Source: Diphasiastrum complanatum
Taxonomy: Eukaryota > Streptophyta > Lycopodiopsida > Lycopodiales > Lycopodiaceae
Assembly (NCBI GenBank): GCA_029204225.1
Contig: CM055095.1
Span: forward strand, 20,701,348 to 20,765,347
DNA: 64,000 bases
Reading direction: 5' to 3'
Shown: positions 1-12,192 of the stretch, piece by piece
Layout of the letters: every line of letters starts with the position of its first letter
Position numbering within the stretch: the stretch's first letter is position 1
Position numbers and translations under genes: made by a program
Notes under the pieces: generated by a model
Told to the model about the DNA's origin: nothing
The model's database searches: none
The model's input: only the letters and a program-made list of their open reading frames with translations

Positions 1-297
1 TCTCCCTCTTACTCCCTAACCATTGCTAAGACTTTCAAAAAAATCCTCTCCAATAATGGATCTAGTCTTTTGAATTGGGATATTTATATGACTCCAAAAA
101 GGCTGGGTGGATTGGGACTTCTACTACCTCACTCTCTCTTCTTTATAGCCAAATTCACTGTAAATCCTATTTCCTTGATAGGAATATTAGAGAATTTGGA
201 ATTGGCGATTTTGTCATCTCCCCCTTGCTTCTTTTTAAGGAGGCGAACAAATAATTGCTTCTGTAAGTTTTTTGTTATCTTGTGCTATACTTTGTAA
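1..297 (+). mobile_element. LINE (non-LTR) reverse transcriptase C-terminal scrap
   Basis: Frame 1 is open from the window edge to a stop near 297. It contains LNWDIYMTPKRLGGLGLL, which matches the W-x-x-x-x-x-PK-x-x-GGLG motif just after the reverse transcriptase of plant L1-type LINEs. The upstream part is cut by the window edge and the downstream part loses similarity after about 150 bases, so this is a fragment. It would lie downstream of, and antisense to, the SRF gene. The call rests on one motif. Confidence 0.6.
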
Positions 298-1099
298 AAA
301 GTCTATAATCTACGGTTAGCTTTTCGAGAGGAAAAAAAAGGTGAAATAGCCCAAGAAAGCCAAAATATGGCCATGCAAGGACATGTCATGGAGAGTCTAG
401 CACTAAATCACAGAACATTGGTGACATCCCCTTTGCATCAAGACGATACTAGCATCAACATAGATATGAGAGAAAGTGTATGAGCATTTGTTATTACTAC
501 AACAAAACCACTCATATTGCAACAGAGTCCATAAGAATGTCAAGGATCTAGTAAGAAAGGGAGAAGCTCATGCACACATTTTGCAAACAAAAGATAAAGA
601 GGAGGTCATTGTTCTCATGGCATATAGAATCATAACAAGAGTGAGAAAGAAAGATAACTTTGCTTTGAGACAAGTTAAGTCTGAAGAAATAAAAAAAGAT
701 TGACATACTACCACAAGAGCCATAATTTGGGATGATTGATTAATCTAGAATGAAGGCTTGTTTTCGTGGAGGAACACCTCTTGATACCAATGTGAGCCTA
801 AGAAATCATGTGTGTCCAATTATAGATCAAGAGAGGGAGTCTATGACTAGAAAGTCTTACAAAAAACATGTTTGATCCGTATGTATTGCCTCGTCATATG
901 TCACATGGTGTCAACTCTAATTAGAAAAGGAATAGAATAAGTATGAAAGAGAAATAATACATTTTTCTTTCAATTGACCATTGAGAGGAAATCCTTTTTA
1001 AATCAGCTGTCACTTGCTATTTCATTTTACGCTAGGTAGCAAATGGCTTTTGAATGGGAATGCTTCTTGGTTTCGAAGAGGAGGCCTGAACATGAAACC
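298..1099. other. no gene; possible degraded copia zinc-knuckle piece
   Basis: No convincing gene. Around 478-545 (+) a frame reads C-x(n)-CYYYNKTTHIATES, which resembles a retroviral-type CCHC knuckle with two cysteines lost. A neighbouring 75-codon frame (476-703) is lysine and glutamate rich and may be the same relic frameshifted. Nothing else is recognisable. Confidence 0.25.
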
Positions 1100-1660
1100 A
1101 AATAAACTTTGGATGTCAAGCTAACCAACTCATCCATCTTATTTTTGAATGGGAATGGCGAGACCCATCTCAGACTAACCTGCACAAGGGGGTGCACGGG
1201 ATATACGCCCCCCTGTAGCCACTCTCGATTCCCAGCTGCAGGCCACCGGTGCCTGGGTCCCGACTTCCGGGCACCGAGCATCGGTTCCTTGCGCTTGGGT
1301 CCTGGGATGCCACGTGGCGGCTCCCTCTTTATCCCATAAGCACTGGGGGGGAGTTTGCATGTGCACCATATAGATGCAAACTCCCCATTGCTAGCATGTG
1401 TGTCCGAGAGAGGGTGGCGCCACACAGGTGGGCGCTGGACAGGTGGGTGGGGCGATGGGCAGTAGGGCCCGGGATAGGTGGCGTCACACAGGTGGGCGTC
1501 GAGCAGGCGTGAGTCGTTGTGGCCCGGGTCTCCAGGGCTAGGGGAAAATTTTCCGAGCCATCCAAGATGATGTCGGCAGCGGGAGCCCCGACGTACGGGG
1601 TGCAAGGGGCATTACAGCCCCTTATGCCTATGCGCCATTCATCCCGGGGCCGGTGAGACT
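1100..1660. repeat. GC-rich island with hairpin and direct repeats
   Basis: This stretch is far richer in G+C than its surroundings. It holds a perfect 13-bp inverted repeat, GGGGAGTTTGCAT at 1348-1360 and its complement at 1374-1386. It also holds two near-identical 32-bp direct repeats at 1412-1443 and 1476-1507. Long frames are open on both strands, as expected from base composition, and none resembles a known protein. Just beyond it, a 19-bp unit is tandemly duplicated (1683-1701 and 1702-1720). It may be a non-autonomous mobile element; its ends were not found. Confidence 0.4.
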
Positions 1661-1846
1661 CAATTGATAAACCCTTTCTTCATTCTTCATGGCTTTGAAG
1701 GTTCTTCATGGCTTTGAAGGAATGAAGTAATGATGCAATGATCTTTAATGTTGTGAACACTTAGAATTATTTATGTTACCAGTTTGTTTATATGACATTA
1801 AATAAAAAAGACTACAAATAATAGTTGTATGGCAGTGAGGCTTTAC

Positions 1847-4800
1847 CTGGCCATTCGCAAGCTCAGCTTTGTAGACACAACCCAACATTCCCTCACCAAC
1901 AAGGTTTTCCTGGCTGAAGTTGTTGGTAGCAATTAGCAACTCATTGAATGCGAATGCAGCTGCTGCTGGTAAATGTTTGTTACTTTTGCTATTCGAAGGA
2001 CTTCCAGGAAAGTTTTCTAAAAACTTTTCGAATTGTCGCAAAGGACTTGGACTTGGACTTGGACATAGACTAGAGGACGCAGCAGAGTTCTGCACTTTTT
2101 CTTCCTGAAATGCTCCTGATGAAATAAAACATTGAAGGATAAGTAAACTGGTGTCAAATTTCTGAAATCTGAATGACGGAGAATAGAAAGTGCATTAAAT
2201 AATCAACTCACAAGACCTACGACTTCCAAAAAATGTGGTCTTTATTCACAATCAAGAGTTTGGAAGCTTCTAGGCTTCAAATTGCAGGCAACGTTGGTAT
2301 GAAAGCACTTACCCTCATGTTCCTCTGTGCTTGAAGCTTTCAGAGGAGGATCCGTAGCAACTCGGTTCTGCTTGAGACTATGGCCTAGACGTGTTTTCTG
2401 AGAAAGTAGAGCTACAAGTAGCAAAAAACAAAAGACTGCTACAGCGGCAGCAATAACAATACCGGCGAGTTGTCCACCTGTGAAACATCTGCGCTCAGCA
2501 TCATACCCTGGGTGTTTCTGGCAACTATTACTGGCTGGATCCACACGCCGTGTACTCGAATTGAGAGACTCACCTGTTGCCCCAGGTGGAAGAGTAGGAG
2601 TTGAACTTCGAGCGTACGGACTGAAGTTGAGGTGATTGCCATTGTATCTACAATGGAAGATCTAGTGATTCAAATATTGCGAAATTGCTGATTATTAGGT
2701 CGTAAAAGAAAATTTCAGACGTTCGTGTTTTTCTTGATTAAAGGATGAGAAAAACATCATCCTGCTAAAGTACAACCTCATGACAGGAAGACTTACATCA
2801 CAGATTTTCAAGGGTGAGGCCCTGCTTAAAGTTAGAATAAGAACATGATTTAGCTAGAAGATAAGTAGTACTCGTATGACAAGATGTCAAAGTTCAACTA
2901 TTAAATACCTACCTGAAGTTGGGTATAGTCATTAGTTCTCCAGGCACAAGACCTGTGAACTCATTGGCTTCAATGTTCCTACGAAAACAACAGGTACGTA
3001 TGGACTAAATATAAACCTTAACATGCTTACTAAAAGCAGCATGAATCTAGAACAATTTCAATACTTTCATTTATAACAAAGTCCCGAGAAGCTTCAAGGT
3101 ACAAAACGGTGTTGAACTTCAGATACTTGATTTTATTTCAACAAGGGTAGACTATTAGAGTGCTTACAGGTCCTTCAGGGGAAGTTTTGCAAATGCTTGC
3201 AAGGTTCCATTGAGCTGGTCATCCTGCAAGTGCCTATATAGAAATTTTTTTCAAGATAACAAAGCTGAACTACATGGAAAATATACTGTATTTCTCTAAG
3301 AAAACTGATTGCGGTCTTGCTTACAAGGTTGTAAGGCGTGATAGATTGCTGAAGGAAGCTGGAATTCCACCCGTGAAGTTGTTACTGGATAAGTCTCTGC
3401 AGGTTTAACGCAAAAAAACAAGACAGTATCGGCATCTCTCTGATTGAAACCAAAATATTGAAATACAGGTAATTGCTTTTGCAAAACTGCACTGAGCACT
3501 ACAGGCTTTCAGTACAAATAAAATAGCAAGCCTTTGGTTTCACTCATCTTCTCCTTTAAACTCGTACATCTTTCCTTAAATATGGCATCCTTTGATATTC
3601 TCTTGCCCACGAAGACATTGAATTTAAAAAGATAACATTGATTCTTTAAACCACTCAGAGAGTACTCCAAGGTCCTTTATCAGCGGTTTTGGGACAGCTT
3701 GGTTTCAAGAAAAGGACAAAAGCATAACATTTTCATGTTAAACATGTGATTTACTATAAGTCAACCATTAGAAAGTGTTTGTTCATGCTGGACTTCTGGT
3801 TAATTCTGAATGTAAACTTTGGACTGGTCAAAAGAATCACTGGGTAAAACAAAATTTCATCTCCAGCAACAATGGCACTTACAGGGTGGTCAGATTTTTG
3901 AAGTTCTGAAAAACATCTGGAATACTTCCTGATAACAGATTGCCACTCAGATTCCTGCATGAAGATTTATCCCCAAGTAAGCAGCCATTTCACCAGAGGC
4001 TGAAGATCTTGCAATGAATTGAAAATTTCTTTAAGAGAAATAAAAATGTCTGGTGCTGCCATTACGAATGGTTATTTTACTGAATTTGTGCACATTAGCC
4101 ATGAACATTATTTGAAAAAATAGCTGCTCTAGTTTATAACCAGCTAGATGTGATATACTTACAACGATGTCAAGAAAGTGAAGTATTTCAGGGATGAAGG
4201 GATTGTGCCAATGAGGACATTGCTTCCAAAATTCCTGAAAATAGCGTAGGTCAAAATTTTAAAATAAGTTCTAACAACAAGGTGACAAGCGAGAATTTTA
4301 AAAATTCACATCGATCTGGTATTAACTGCACCACAGAAAAGTGGCCACCGGCTTATGCAAAGATTTTTTATTCTGCCGGTAACCTTTTATCCATAACGTT
4401 ATTGCGTACCTGACTTTGAGCAGTAACTAGGTTGGGACTCGAGAAGAAATGCCAATGAAATGCTGGCTACAAGACAAGAAACATTAATGAAAAAAGTCTT
4501 TACATTTGCTGAATTTGCGGTGGCAGATGAATCGGTATCACTTGTCCGATATGATTGTTGCTCAAATCTCTGCAAATAAATTATGCGAGCGTGGCTCACA
4601 TAAATTTTTCCTAATAAGTAAACCTCCAATAAAACCTCCAAATCAAAGACATTATAAGATACTGAGATCATATTTAACTAAGCTACACCAAGAAGATTGG
4701 ACAAGCGATCTACACTACGGTCCTGTCCAGTTTCTAAAACAAGAGAAAGATGAGTTGATAATCGCACATACAGAGTTAGAAGACTTGTGAGATTGAACAG

Positions 4801-5989
4801 TCCATCGCCTAATGAACCTCGCAAACTCAACCCCGATAGTCGGCTGAAATACCAAGACAACAAGGAAAGATCGAGATAATAAATTATCAAAGAAACTAGT
4901 AAGCTAATAATTACACTAATGTGCTACGAAGAGTGAGAAAAGACCGTTATATATCAAAATCGAATTGACTTAATAACACTGATCATATTTTGATCTTTTG
5001 AAAAGGGCTAGTCCAGTCATATAAAAGATACTCTTTTCAAGGAGTTCTTTGATTTGAAACTCACATTGCAACTACATTTCGCCCAAAGCATTCAATTCCC
5101 TGCCACATCTCACTGCACGGATCTCCTCCAGTTGAAAGCCATCCTGTTAGTGGTGGCATGTTCAAGGCCGCATAGAGAGTCCGAATAGCAACATCTGTAG
5201 ACATTGCAAAAAAGAACGTGCGCACCAGCTTTCAGAAGAGACACTAATTCAGTGAGTTCAGCAACTAAAGTCAACTACAAGACCTGTTTCATGTAGAGTC
5301 TAAGGATCAAATAGCACTTGCTGTCGGGTAATGTCTGGAGCACTCCAGATAGCATTTGTTACATGTTAGAACTTAGTAGGCTTTGGCCTTGCATTGCATT
5401 TCTTTGAAAAAGGAACTTTGGACATGTACTTTATCCAGGCTGTACTAGTAGAAAATCTTTGAGATAAGTGTCAAAAGAGTTAGACATATGCTCGTATATA
5501 TAATTTTCAGGGTCCATGAAGGCGTACACAGAACTAGACCTCGGCCATACCATGTTAAACAGTATTAAACTTAGAAAGCAAAAGTAATTGCTTTCACTGG
5601 GAACCCATATAGCGTCGTCTACTAACCGTCAAATTGCTTATTCTTTTCTGATTATAGGAGCGAATCACAAATTGGCTGTCTAAGCAGGTACAGTTGAAAC
5701 GTTTAACTGAGACTCCGTAGCCTCTGAGTCGGCAACGTTGATTTTCTTGTAAATAATCGATTCCTCAAGAGATTGGAGACAGATTGAGCGCTTAAGCGGT
5801 GACTGTACGCTGATTGGAATGACTGTCATTATCTAAATGTGATTTCTAAGCAATTCGTCCAAAATAAATAGTCTCAACAGGAAGCATTTTGGAATTACCA
5901 TCCTGTGGATTAGTCTCGCCTTGTGCCAAATATAGGTGGAAAACAGCCACCACAAAAGCTGTTGCCAATAACCTTCTTCCTATCGTCAT
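1847..5989 (-). CDS. SRF: STRUBBELIG-family LRR receptor kinase, 5' part (11 exons)
   Basis: Plasma-membrane LRR receptor kinase of the STRUBBELIG (SRF) family. Exons in coding order: 5989-5899, 5194-5065, 4843-4772, 4569-4504, 4234-4163, 3954-3883, 3396-3325, 3233-3168, 2978-2913, 2647-2313, 2115-1847. All introns are GT-AG and the frame is continuous for 437 codons. The ATG at 5989 begins a signal peptide (MTIGRRLLATAFVVAVFHLY...). Next come the SRF N-terminal GGDPCSEMWQGIECFG motif, six to seven LRR modules (for example LDLSNNHIGQVIP), a Pro/Ser-rich linker, a membrane span (about residues 296-317) and the start of the kinase with glycine loop GEGMLGCVYKA. Exon 11 ends in a good donor (CAG|GTAAAG). 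The remaining kinase exons are not visible in 1-1846, so the gene either continues off the left edge or is broken there. SRF kinases are often catalytically atypical; that cannot be judged here. Confidence 0.9.
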
Positions 5990-8042
5990 GTGCTAGCCTT
6001 GGGGTAGCGATTTTCGCAAGAGGAAAGAGCTAACAGATCTGCGCTAGAAACTAGAGCAGTAGTCTTGTGCTCTAATGCTGTTTTAATTGGCATGCCACGT
6101 AAAATAGTCTTCACTTCGTGTATTCTTAGAATTCTGGGCCAATTTACGCAGAGCAGATATCAACCAACTTGGATAACAAGATGGTACATTGGCAACAATT
6201 AAAGGTTGATCCAGGCTTTTTGTATTAAAAGACCTGCCAAAGTATTAGACAGCAATAGAATCGGACGAAAAGACAAATTATATAATATCTGGCCAGGATA
6301 AGGAACCACGGAGTATTATTTAAGGGAGCATCTGTACTTTCAAAATATGAAACTCTAAACAAGGATGACGATGGAGTTCAAAGAAAGCTCAAGCTCTATA
6401 TGAGTTTATAAATTTACATGAAAGCTTAGATTCCGCAACGCACCTCCACTTCAAGCTCAGATTAGTAGAGGGCCTACAGAAAGATCAATCTGCACGGCAA
6501 TAAGCTCGCAGTACAGTTGACATATGCATCAATCGGATGCCGGAAAACGCATTTTTCTTTCCCATCAAACATCTTGTCTCTACGTTTCTTGCGTTTTAGT
6601 TTTGCCAATGGCTCTGCTATGATTAATTTTGATGATCAACCATCTCGTCTTTATCATTCTTCTTTTTCGTCCATTTTAGTTTTGCAAAGGGCAGTCATGA
6701 GTCATGAGTATTTCTGCAAGCTTACGCCAGGCCCACCAGGAAACTGTTGCAAGTGCTGTACCTGCAAAGATCCACTACCATTTGGGTTATCTATCATCAT
6801 CTGCCATCCATCAGAATTAATGATTTAAAATCAACGCACATTCATATCTGGGAAGGTAAATATGCGATCGTGAAGATTAATGAGTAAATTGACGCACCTT
6901 TTTCTCTTTTTCTTCCTTATTTTTCCTTCTGTACAGAAGTACAATGTTAGGCTCCCGCAGCTTAGGTCAACAAGAGCATGCAAGGCTTGCATTCGCATGA
7001 CATAATTTGCCATTTACCTGATTTTCCCCGTTGATTTTGATATGGACACCCCTTCACTAGATTTCTTGAAGAGTTATACTCACATGGTGGAGTTATTTTG
7101 TATTCTTGGTTGAAAAATGCTTCTTAAAACAAGTGTGTGTGGCTAGGCCACATGGACCGTGACTTGGTTGGTGTCAAGAAAAACACAAGTGTGTTTGCAG
7201 TAAAGCCTCCCCACGTTAGGAGGGTCAGGCATCCAAAAATGCAAAGTTTTGTTTAATATCTTCTTTTGTTGAATGATGACAGCTTTTGTGTGTTCCTCCT
7301 TGAGATGTTCAGTCTCTCTCTACTTGATGAATGGATGTGTTTCGGGACACAACATAAGGATGTTTCATCTGCACTTTATTAAATCATGTTAAAGAACATT
7401 GCTTAATTCTCACCTAACCAAGAGCCTTAATGTAGTGCTAGTGCTCAAGAGACACTCCACACACACTTTAAATCACAATGTTTTAATCCATTGTTTTGAA
7501 GTTTTAGATGCAACAATGTAGCATAACTCTTATAGTCTCTCAAATATCTTCGAGAATGTTGGGTGGGATGTGGAGACATTAGGTTGTCACGCATTTTCAA
7601 ATGTGAAGACATTTATTGGGAAGTTAGGAAAATTATATATAAATAAATAAATATATTACATGATTAATGTAATGGATTTATTGTATCATCTCATCTGCTC
7701 AGACTATAGGCAAAGGAGCATTTATTATTAGCATCTCATGTCACAATACATGAAAATATCAAGCCCTAGTACTTGACTAATGCCTTTGTTACACAACATG
7801 ATCTTATGTTAATTGATTGAGAAAACCATATGACAATATTTCATGTCCTGTATAAAATGTTGTCTTCCCCTTCATCTCAACAAATAAATATAAAATGGAA
7901 TTTAAAGAATCTCGATGCTCGTAGGTATAAAAGATTTGATAACATTAAAGACATTCGAGTGGAAAAAAATTGGAGCTTTTACTAAAAGATCTTACATGCA
8001 AAGTTTTTCTCAATGGGAGTTAAAGTAGGAGCTATATTGGAA
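5990..8042. other. SRF upstream region and gene-free spacer
   Basis: 5990 to about 6500 should hold the SRF 5' UTR and promoter on the minus strand. I see no clear TATA box close to the ATG, only AT-rich sequence near 6270-6280. The frame at 6517-6828 (+) has no recognisable domain. 7100-8042 is AT-rich and without a gene. Confidence 0.5.
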
Positions 8043-8120
8043 ATGAATCCCAAATGCCCATGTTGTGATGGTTCTCCAAAGGCTTCAACTTATATCCTCA
8101 TTCATTGTCATAAATCATAT
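8043..8120 (+). mobile_element. LINE zinc-binding (zf-RVT) fragment
   Basis: A short frame reads CPCCDGSPKASTYILIHCH. This is the C-x2-C ... H-x-C zinc-binding pattern found after the reverse transcriptase of plant LINEs. The flanks are not conserved, so only this small relic is supported. It lies about 7.7 kb from the LINE scrap at the left edge and cannot be shown to be the same insertion. Confidence 0.45.
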
Positions 8121-8984
8121 TAAACATTATGACTGATCATAGTAAACTCTAAAACAATGCCCTACAAATTGCGAGGATAACATGCAAATTGCGTACTCAA
8201 CCAAAAACACATATTTAAGGTTTCCCAACACACTATGATAAAAATTAGAAGTTTGAATGTCATAAATGATTGAGCACAAGAATCTAATTGGGTGTGCTTG
8301 CACAAGAATCTATTGGAATAATATCCAATAGCTAGACAATTCCTAGCTTTCTAGGCAATGCAACACAAAATGAAAGATCTACTTGAGCATTTGAAATCAA
8401 ATCAAACCTAGATTTCTATAGCATACAACCAGATGTTAGTACACTCAATATACCATAAAATCCATCAAGAAAAATGCTTCAAAACAATGCAAGCTGCTAT
8501 CACAAAACAATGTAGATTGGAAGATAGAAAATCTCACTATCTTGGAATTTTCTTATGATGCAAAAGACATTAGAAAGCTCCATCATTTATATTGCTCAGG
8601 TCTGACCTGATATTAGGGTTATTAAACCCTAAACCTACCCTAACCATGACTACAATCAAGTTCCTCAAATTATGTTGTCATTTCTTGCACCTCTTGATAA
8701 AAAGAATGATTTACTCCACTAACTTGCTTGATTTTTGCAATCACTTCTGCATGTAAATAGCCTCGAGTTTTGGGCTGATAAGTACAATTCGATGAAGAAC
8801 ACATGTCTCTAAATATGTATATATGATAGTCATGAGGTCAAACAAGTCAAATGACCAAATTACAATAGCTAGTTATGCCAAATTTAACACTCCTCAACAC
8901 TATGCTATTTTTTCAACATAGATTTACTTAAAACATTAAGGCCTTTGTAGCGGGTATTTCCTATCCACCTTCAACCCTAGATTC
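8121..8984. other. no gene seen
   Basis: AT-rich sequence without a long frame, recognisable domain or clear repeat. Confidence 0.5.
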
Positions 8985-10165
8985 AAGCACATCAAGCATC
9001 AAAGGAGATGAATGTTGTTGGCTTTGGCGGAACATAAAGAGCATCTTAGGATTGTCCTGGACATCCTAAGAAGGGAAGTGTGACTTTTTTGCTAAGGAAT
9101 TGTCCTACTTGGGACATAAGATTTCCAAACGAGGAGTGGAAATCGAGGCCGATCATATCCAAAGGGTTATTGAATGGCCTATTCTTACCACAGTTCAAAA
9201 AATCAAGTCTTTCTTCGGGTTTGTAGGATTTTTCCATTGGCATATTCCCCAATTTGCTCGATTGGCACTTCCTCTTACCTAGGCCTTGAAAGGCTATAAG
9301 AAGCTAAGCCAGAGGGCTAAGAGTCCACTAGTGGAGTGGACGCAGGATATGAATAATTTTTTTGAGTTGCTTAAGAAAAGTGTCACTTCAGCACCATTAC
9401 TAATCATTGGCGACCTAATAAGACTTTTGTGGTTATGTCAGTGATTATGCTATTAGAGCTGTTTTGATGCAGGATGGACATCATGTTGATTATGAAAGCA
9501 AGAGACTCAATCTTGCTCAATCCAGATATTGTACCTATGAGAAGGAACTGTTTGCAGTTGTTCACGCCTTGAAAATTTGGCGACATTTTTTGTATGGAGC
9601 CAGATTTGAGGTTTTGACGGATCATTAGACTCTTTGATATTTCTGTGATGCTACAGATTTTAAGGGGAGGCAAGCTAGATGGGCTGAGCGATGCAAATCT
9701 TTGACTTTTCTATACGTTATTGTAAAGGAAGTCAAAATACTCTAGCAGATGCTTTGAGTCATTTACCGGTTATTAATCAATTATGCTTTACTATTGTAGA
9801 ACCTGGGTTGTTTTAGTCTCTCCAAGGACTATATGAGTCCGATCCTTTTTTTGGAAAGTATTGGCAACAGGTACTTTCTAGGGTCGATTCAAGTATGCAA
9901 GATTCCATGGAAAGACTGAAATGAATTTTGCTATTCGAAACATAATTTTGTTTCGTGAATGCAAGGTGTGTGCACTGGAGAATGACAAAGTAAGGGCCCA
10001 AATCTTGCATGAGTATCATGATAGTCCATGCGCAGGACATCCGGGTATACAAAGAGCACTTGACTTAGTTCAACGGCAATTTTGGTGGCCTAAGATGAAA
10101 AGTCAAGTAGAGGCTTATGTACTTAAATGTGCTAAGTGCCAGTTAAATAAAGCAAAGAGAATTGC
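8985..10165 (+). mobile_element. Ty3/gypsy pol fragment: RT end, RNase H, integrase zinc finger
   Basis: Plus-strand pol relic spread over several frames. It starts in the C-terminal thumb of reverse transcriptase (EHKEHLRIVLDILRRE) and continues through ELSYLGHKISKRGVEI and IKSFFGFVGFFHWHIPQFA to an RNase H region with several stops. The last recognisable part is an integrase HHCC zinc finger at 9921-10160 (AGHPGIQRALDLVQRQFWWP ... CAKCQLNKAKR). Similarity stops abruptly near 10165. The catalytic part of RT and the integrase core are absent, so this is a truncated, frameshifted fragment. Confidence 0.8.
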
Positions 10166-10600
10166 ATCAAATCTCTCTTTTGTTGTTGAAGTTTCATTCA
10201 AACTCAAAGAAACATCATCAAGAATAGTAATAAGGTCAACCTCAACTTGCAATTGTTTTTGTCTTTCATTGTATGTGAGCGCATAGTTATTTGATTAGTT
10301 AGAAGTTAATAAAAGTACTTGGACCTTTTTTGTGGGAATTCAATGTCGCAAGGCCTAATAGTCAAGTTAGTGAATAAAAGAGGCTCCCTCCAATTTCAAA
10401 TTTCAAATAATAAGGGAGGTGGAGTTTGGCCAATAGGATTTGAGGCCAAAGCCCTAAAATCCACTATATAAAGTGGTGAATTGTAGTTCATTTCTTACAT
10501 TCATGTTTATCTCAATAAAGCAGGTTGAACCTCTTTCGAATTGGAAGACAACACCAAAAATTTGTAGTGTCCAAAGTGAGTTCAAAATCCCGTTTTTGGT
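10166..10600. repeat. LTR-like sequence with TATA box
   Basis: Non-coding sequence with a good TATA element (CTATATAAAG near 10463-10472) and an AATAAAG signal near 10513, the arrangement expected of a plus-strand LTR. No matching second LTR was found in the window, and TG/CA ends are not clear. It sits exactly between two oppositely oriented Ty3 fragments. Confidence 0.35.
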
Positions 10601-12192
10601 ATATCTTCTACCCTAATGCGTATCTGATGGTATCCCGATATTAGATCTATCTTGATAAAGTACTTAGCACCACCAAGATAATCTATTAGGTCATCCATCT
10701 GCGGCAGTGGATATCTATTCTTATTGGTTACCTTGTTCAATTTCTTATAATCGACTCAAAACCTTATAGTCTCATCCTTCTTGGAAACCAGAACCACTGG
10801 TGATACCCAAGGAGACTTACTAGGTTGTACCCACCCCCTCTTCAGGTAATCTTATAAATGCCTACTTACTTCAACCTCTTCCGATGCACTCATCTGATAA
10901 GGACACTGTGCGATCGGAATTGAACCAGGTATAAGGTCAGGGTTTTATAATCAACTGTCCTTTCGAGTGGTAAACCTACATGAAGGTCTAAAAAAACATC
11001 ATTGAATTCCTCCCTAAGTTCATTATAGGCTTCAAACTCTGTAGTGTTCTCACTCGATATATTCATGGCATTTATGTTAAGTTTTTTTTATCATTGCAGC
11101 AAATGACATCATTATGAAAACATAAATAGATTTTAAAATCAGAATTGTTCATTATTGAATTAAGTTCATGTTTAGAATAAGGATTAACCATTTTTAGTGT
11201 TAACACTTAAACTAGCCTTGATCTTAATCAAAGAATTCTCATGCATAAAAGATAAAGATTTTTCAACAAAATCAATTCTCAATGACTTGTTCTTATCAAA
11301 ATGCCATTGTTGCCCGAGAACAATATCTACATTAGCTAATGCAACAGCATGGAGTTCTAGTTTTTCAGAGTAATCATGTATGTGTAGCTCTACATTAGGA
11401 ACAACATACTCCATAAACTCGGAATTGCTTCTCGATGCCATTGTCACACAATATTTTTTCTCACTTTTTCGGGTAGGAAGGTTTAGCGTCTGCACCAAAT
11501 TTACATTAATAAAGTTATGAGTGGATTCTGTGTCAAAAAGGACATTAACAACTTGATCTTTAACTTTACCTTGAATGCAAATAAGGTCATTAGGTCCAAA
11601 AACTAAAGAACTAAGAAAACATACATCCATCTCATTATTTCGAGATAGATTACCTATGGTAGAAGCTGGTTTTTTAACGCAATCTCGTGCAAGGTGACCC
11701 TCGCCATTGCACTCTGATGATTTTTAAAAAATTTCTTGATTTTCTTAGGATTGTTGGAATTGGGATGTGTTTCATTAAGAGCTTCCTTATCCTTCTTCTT
11801 GATTTGAAAACCTTTCTTTGGCTCATTAGGCTAGTGACCCATAGATGGTGTGTCATCAAAATACTTTGCAGCCCTAATAGCATCCTCTAGGGTTTTTGGA
11901 TGGCTCCTATGAACATCCACTTGGTAATCTTTTGGTAACCCATCAATAAACATTAACATTTGTACCTTTGGTAGAATGTCACTATAAAGTGAACTCAGGT
12001 AATCATGAAAATCTTGAATAAATTGTTCCAAACCTTTATTCATTAGAGAACTAGATTCATTGGGTACTTCAACTACAAGCTTCCTATTACAGAAAAGCCA
12101 ATAATCTTTCCCAAAAGAAATGTAGCTTGTGATTTTTATAGAACTTGAAGAAGGTTAGAAAGGTTACCATCCTTTGTCTAGCTCTGATACCA
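10565..12192 (-). mobile_element. Ty3/gypsy fragment on minus strand: PBS, gag, protease, RT N-terminal half
   Basis: Reading leftward from 12192: a primer-binding site (12181-12192, complement TGGTATCAGAGC, matching the tRNA-iMet type); gag (about 12043-11670, with FIDGLPKDYQVDV); a half zinc knuckle CNGEGHLARDC near 11690-11710; and a retropepsin frame (11630-11184) with VLFDTESTHNFIN. The reverse transcriptase N-terminal half (10940-10565) follows, with SPWVSPVVLVSKKD and [16 protein letters not shown], and carries in-frame stops. It ends before the YxDD motif. The protease motif reads DTE where DSG or DTG is usual, so the enzyme was probably dead. Confidence 0.8.

Noticed and set aside
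1027-1605. 192-codon open frame on the minus strand
   Set aside because: It lies in a GC-rich repeat where all frames tend to be open, has no known motif and overlaps open frames on the other strand.
2780-2812. Extra small SRF exon (ASPLKICD-like text)
   Set aside because: Skipping it gives the expected family sequence (NFRYNGN) and correct phase; including it does not fit the family.
4400-4450. Extra SRF exon between LRR exons 4 and 5
   Set aside because: It would bring a stop or non-LRR text; direct joining of 4504 to 4234 gives a continuous LRR.
12181-12192. tRNA gene fragment
   Set aside because: The match is to the 12-nt complement of a tRNA 3' end only, placed beside LTR elements; it is a primer-binding site. 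The same holds for 20934-20945 and 38760-38771.
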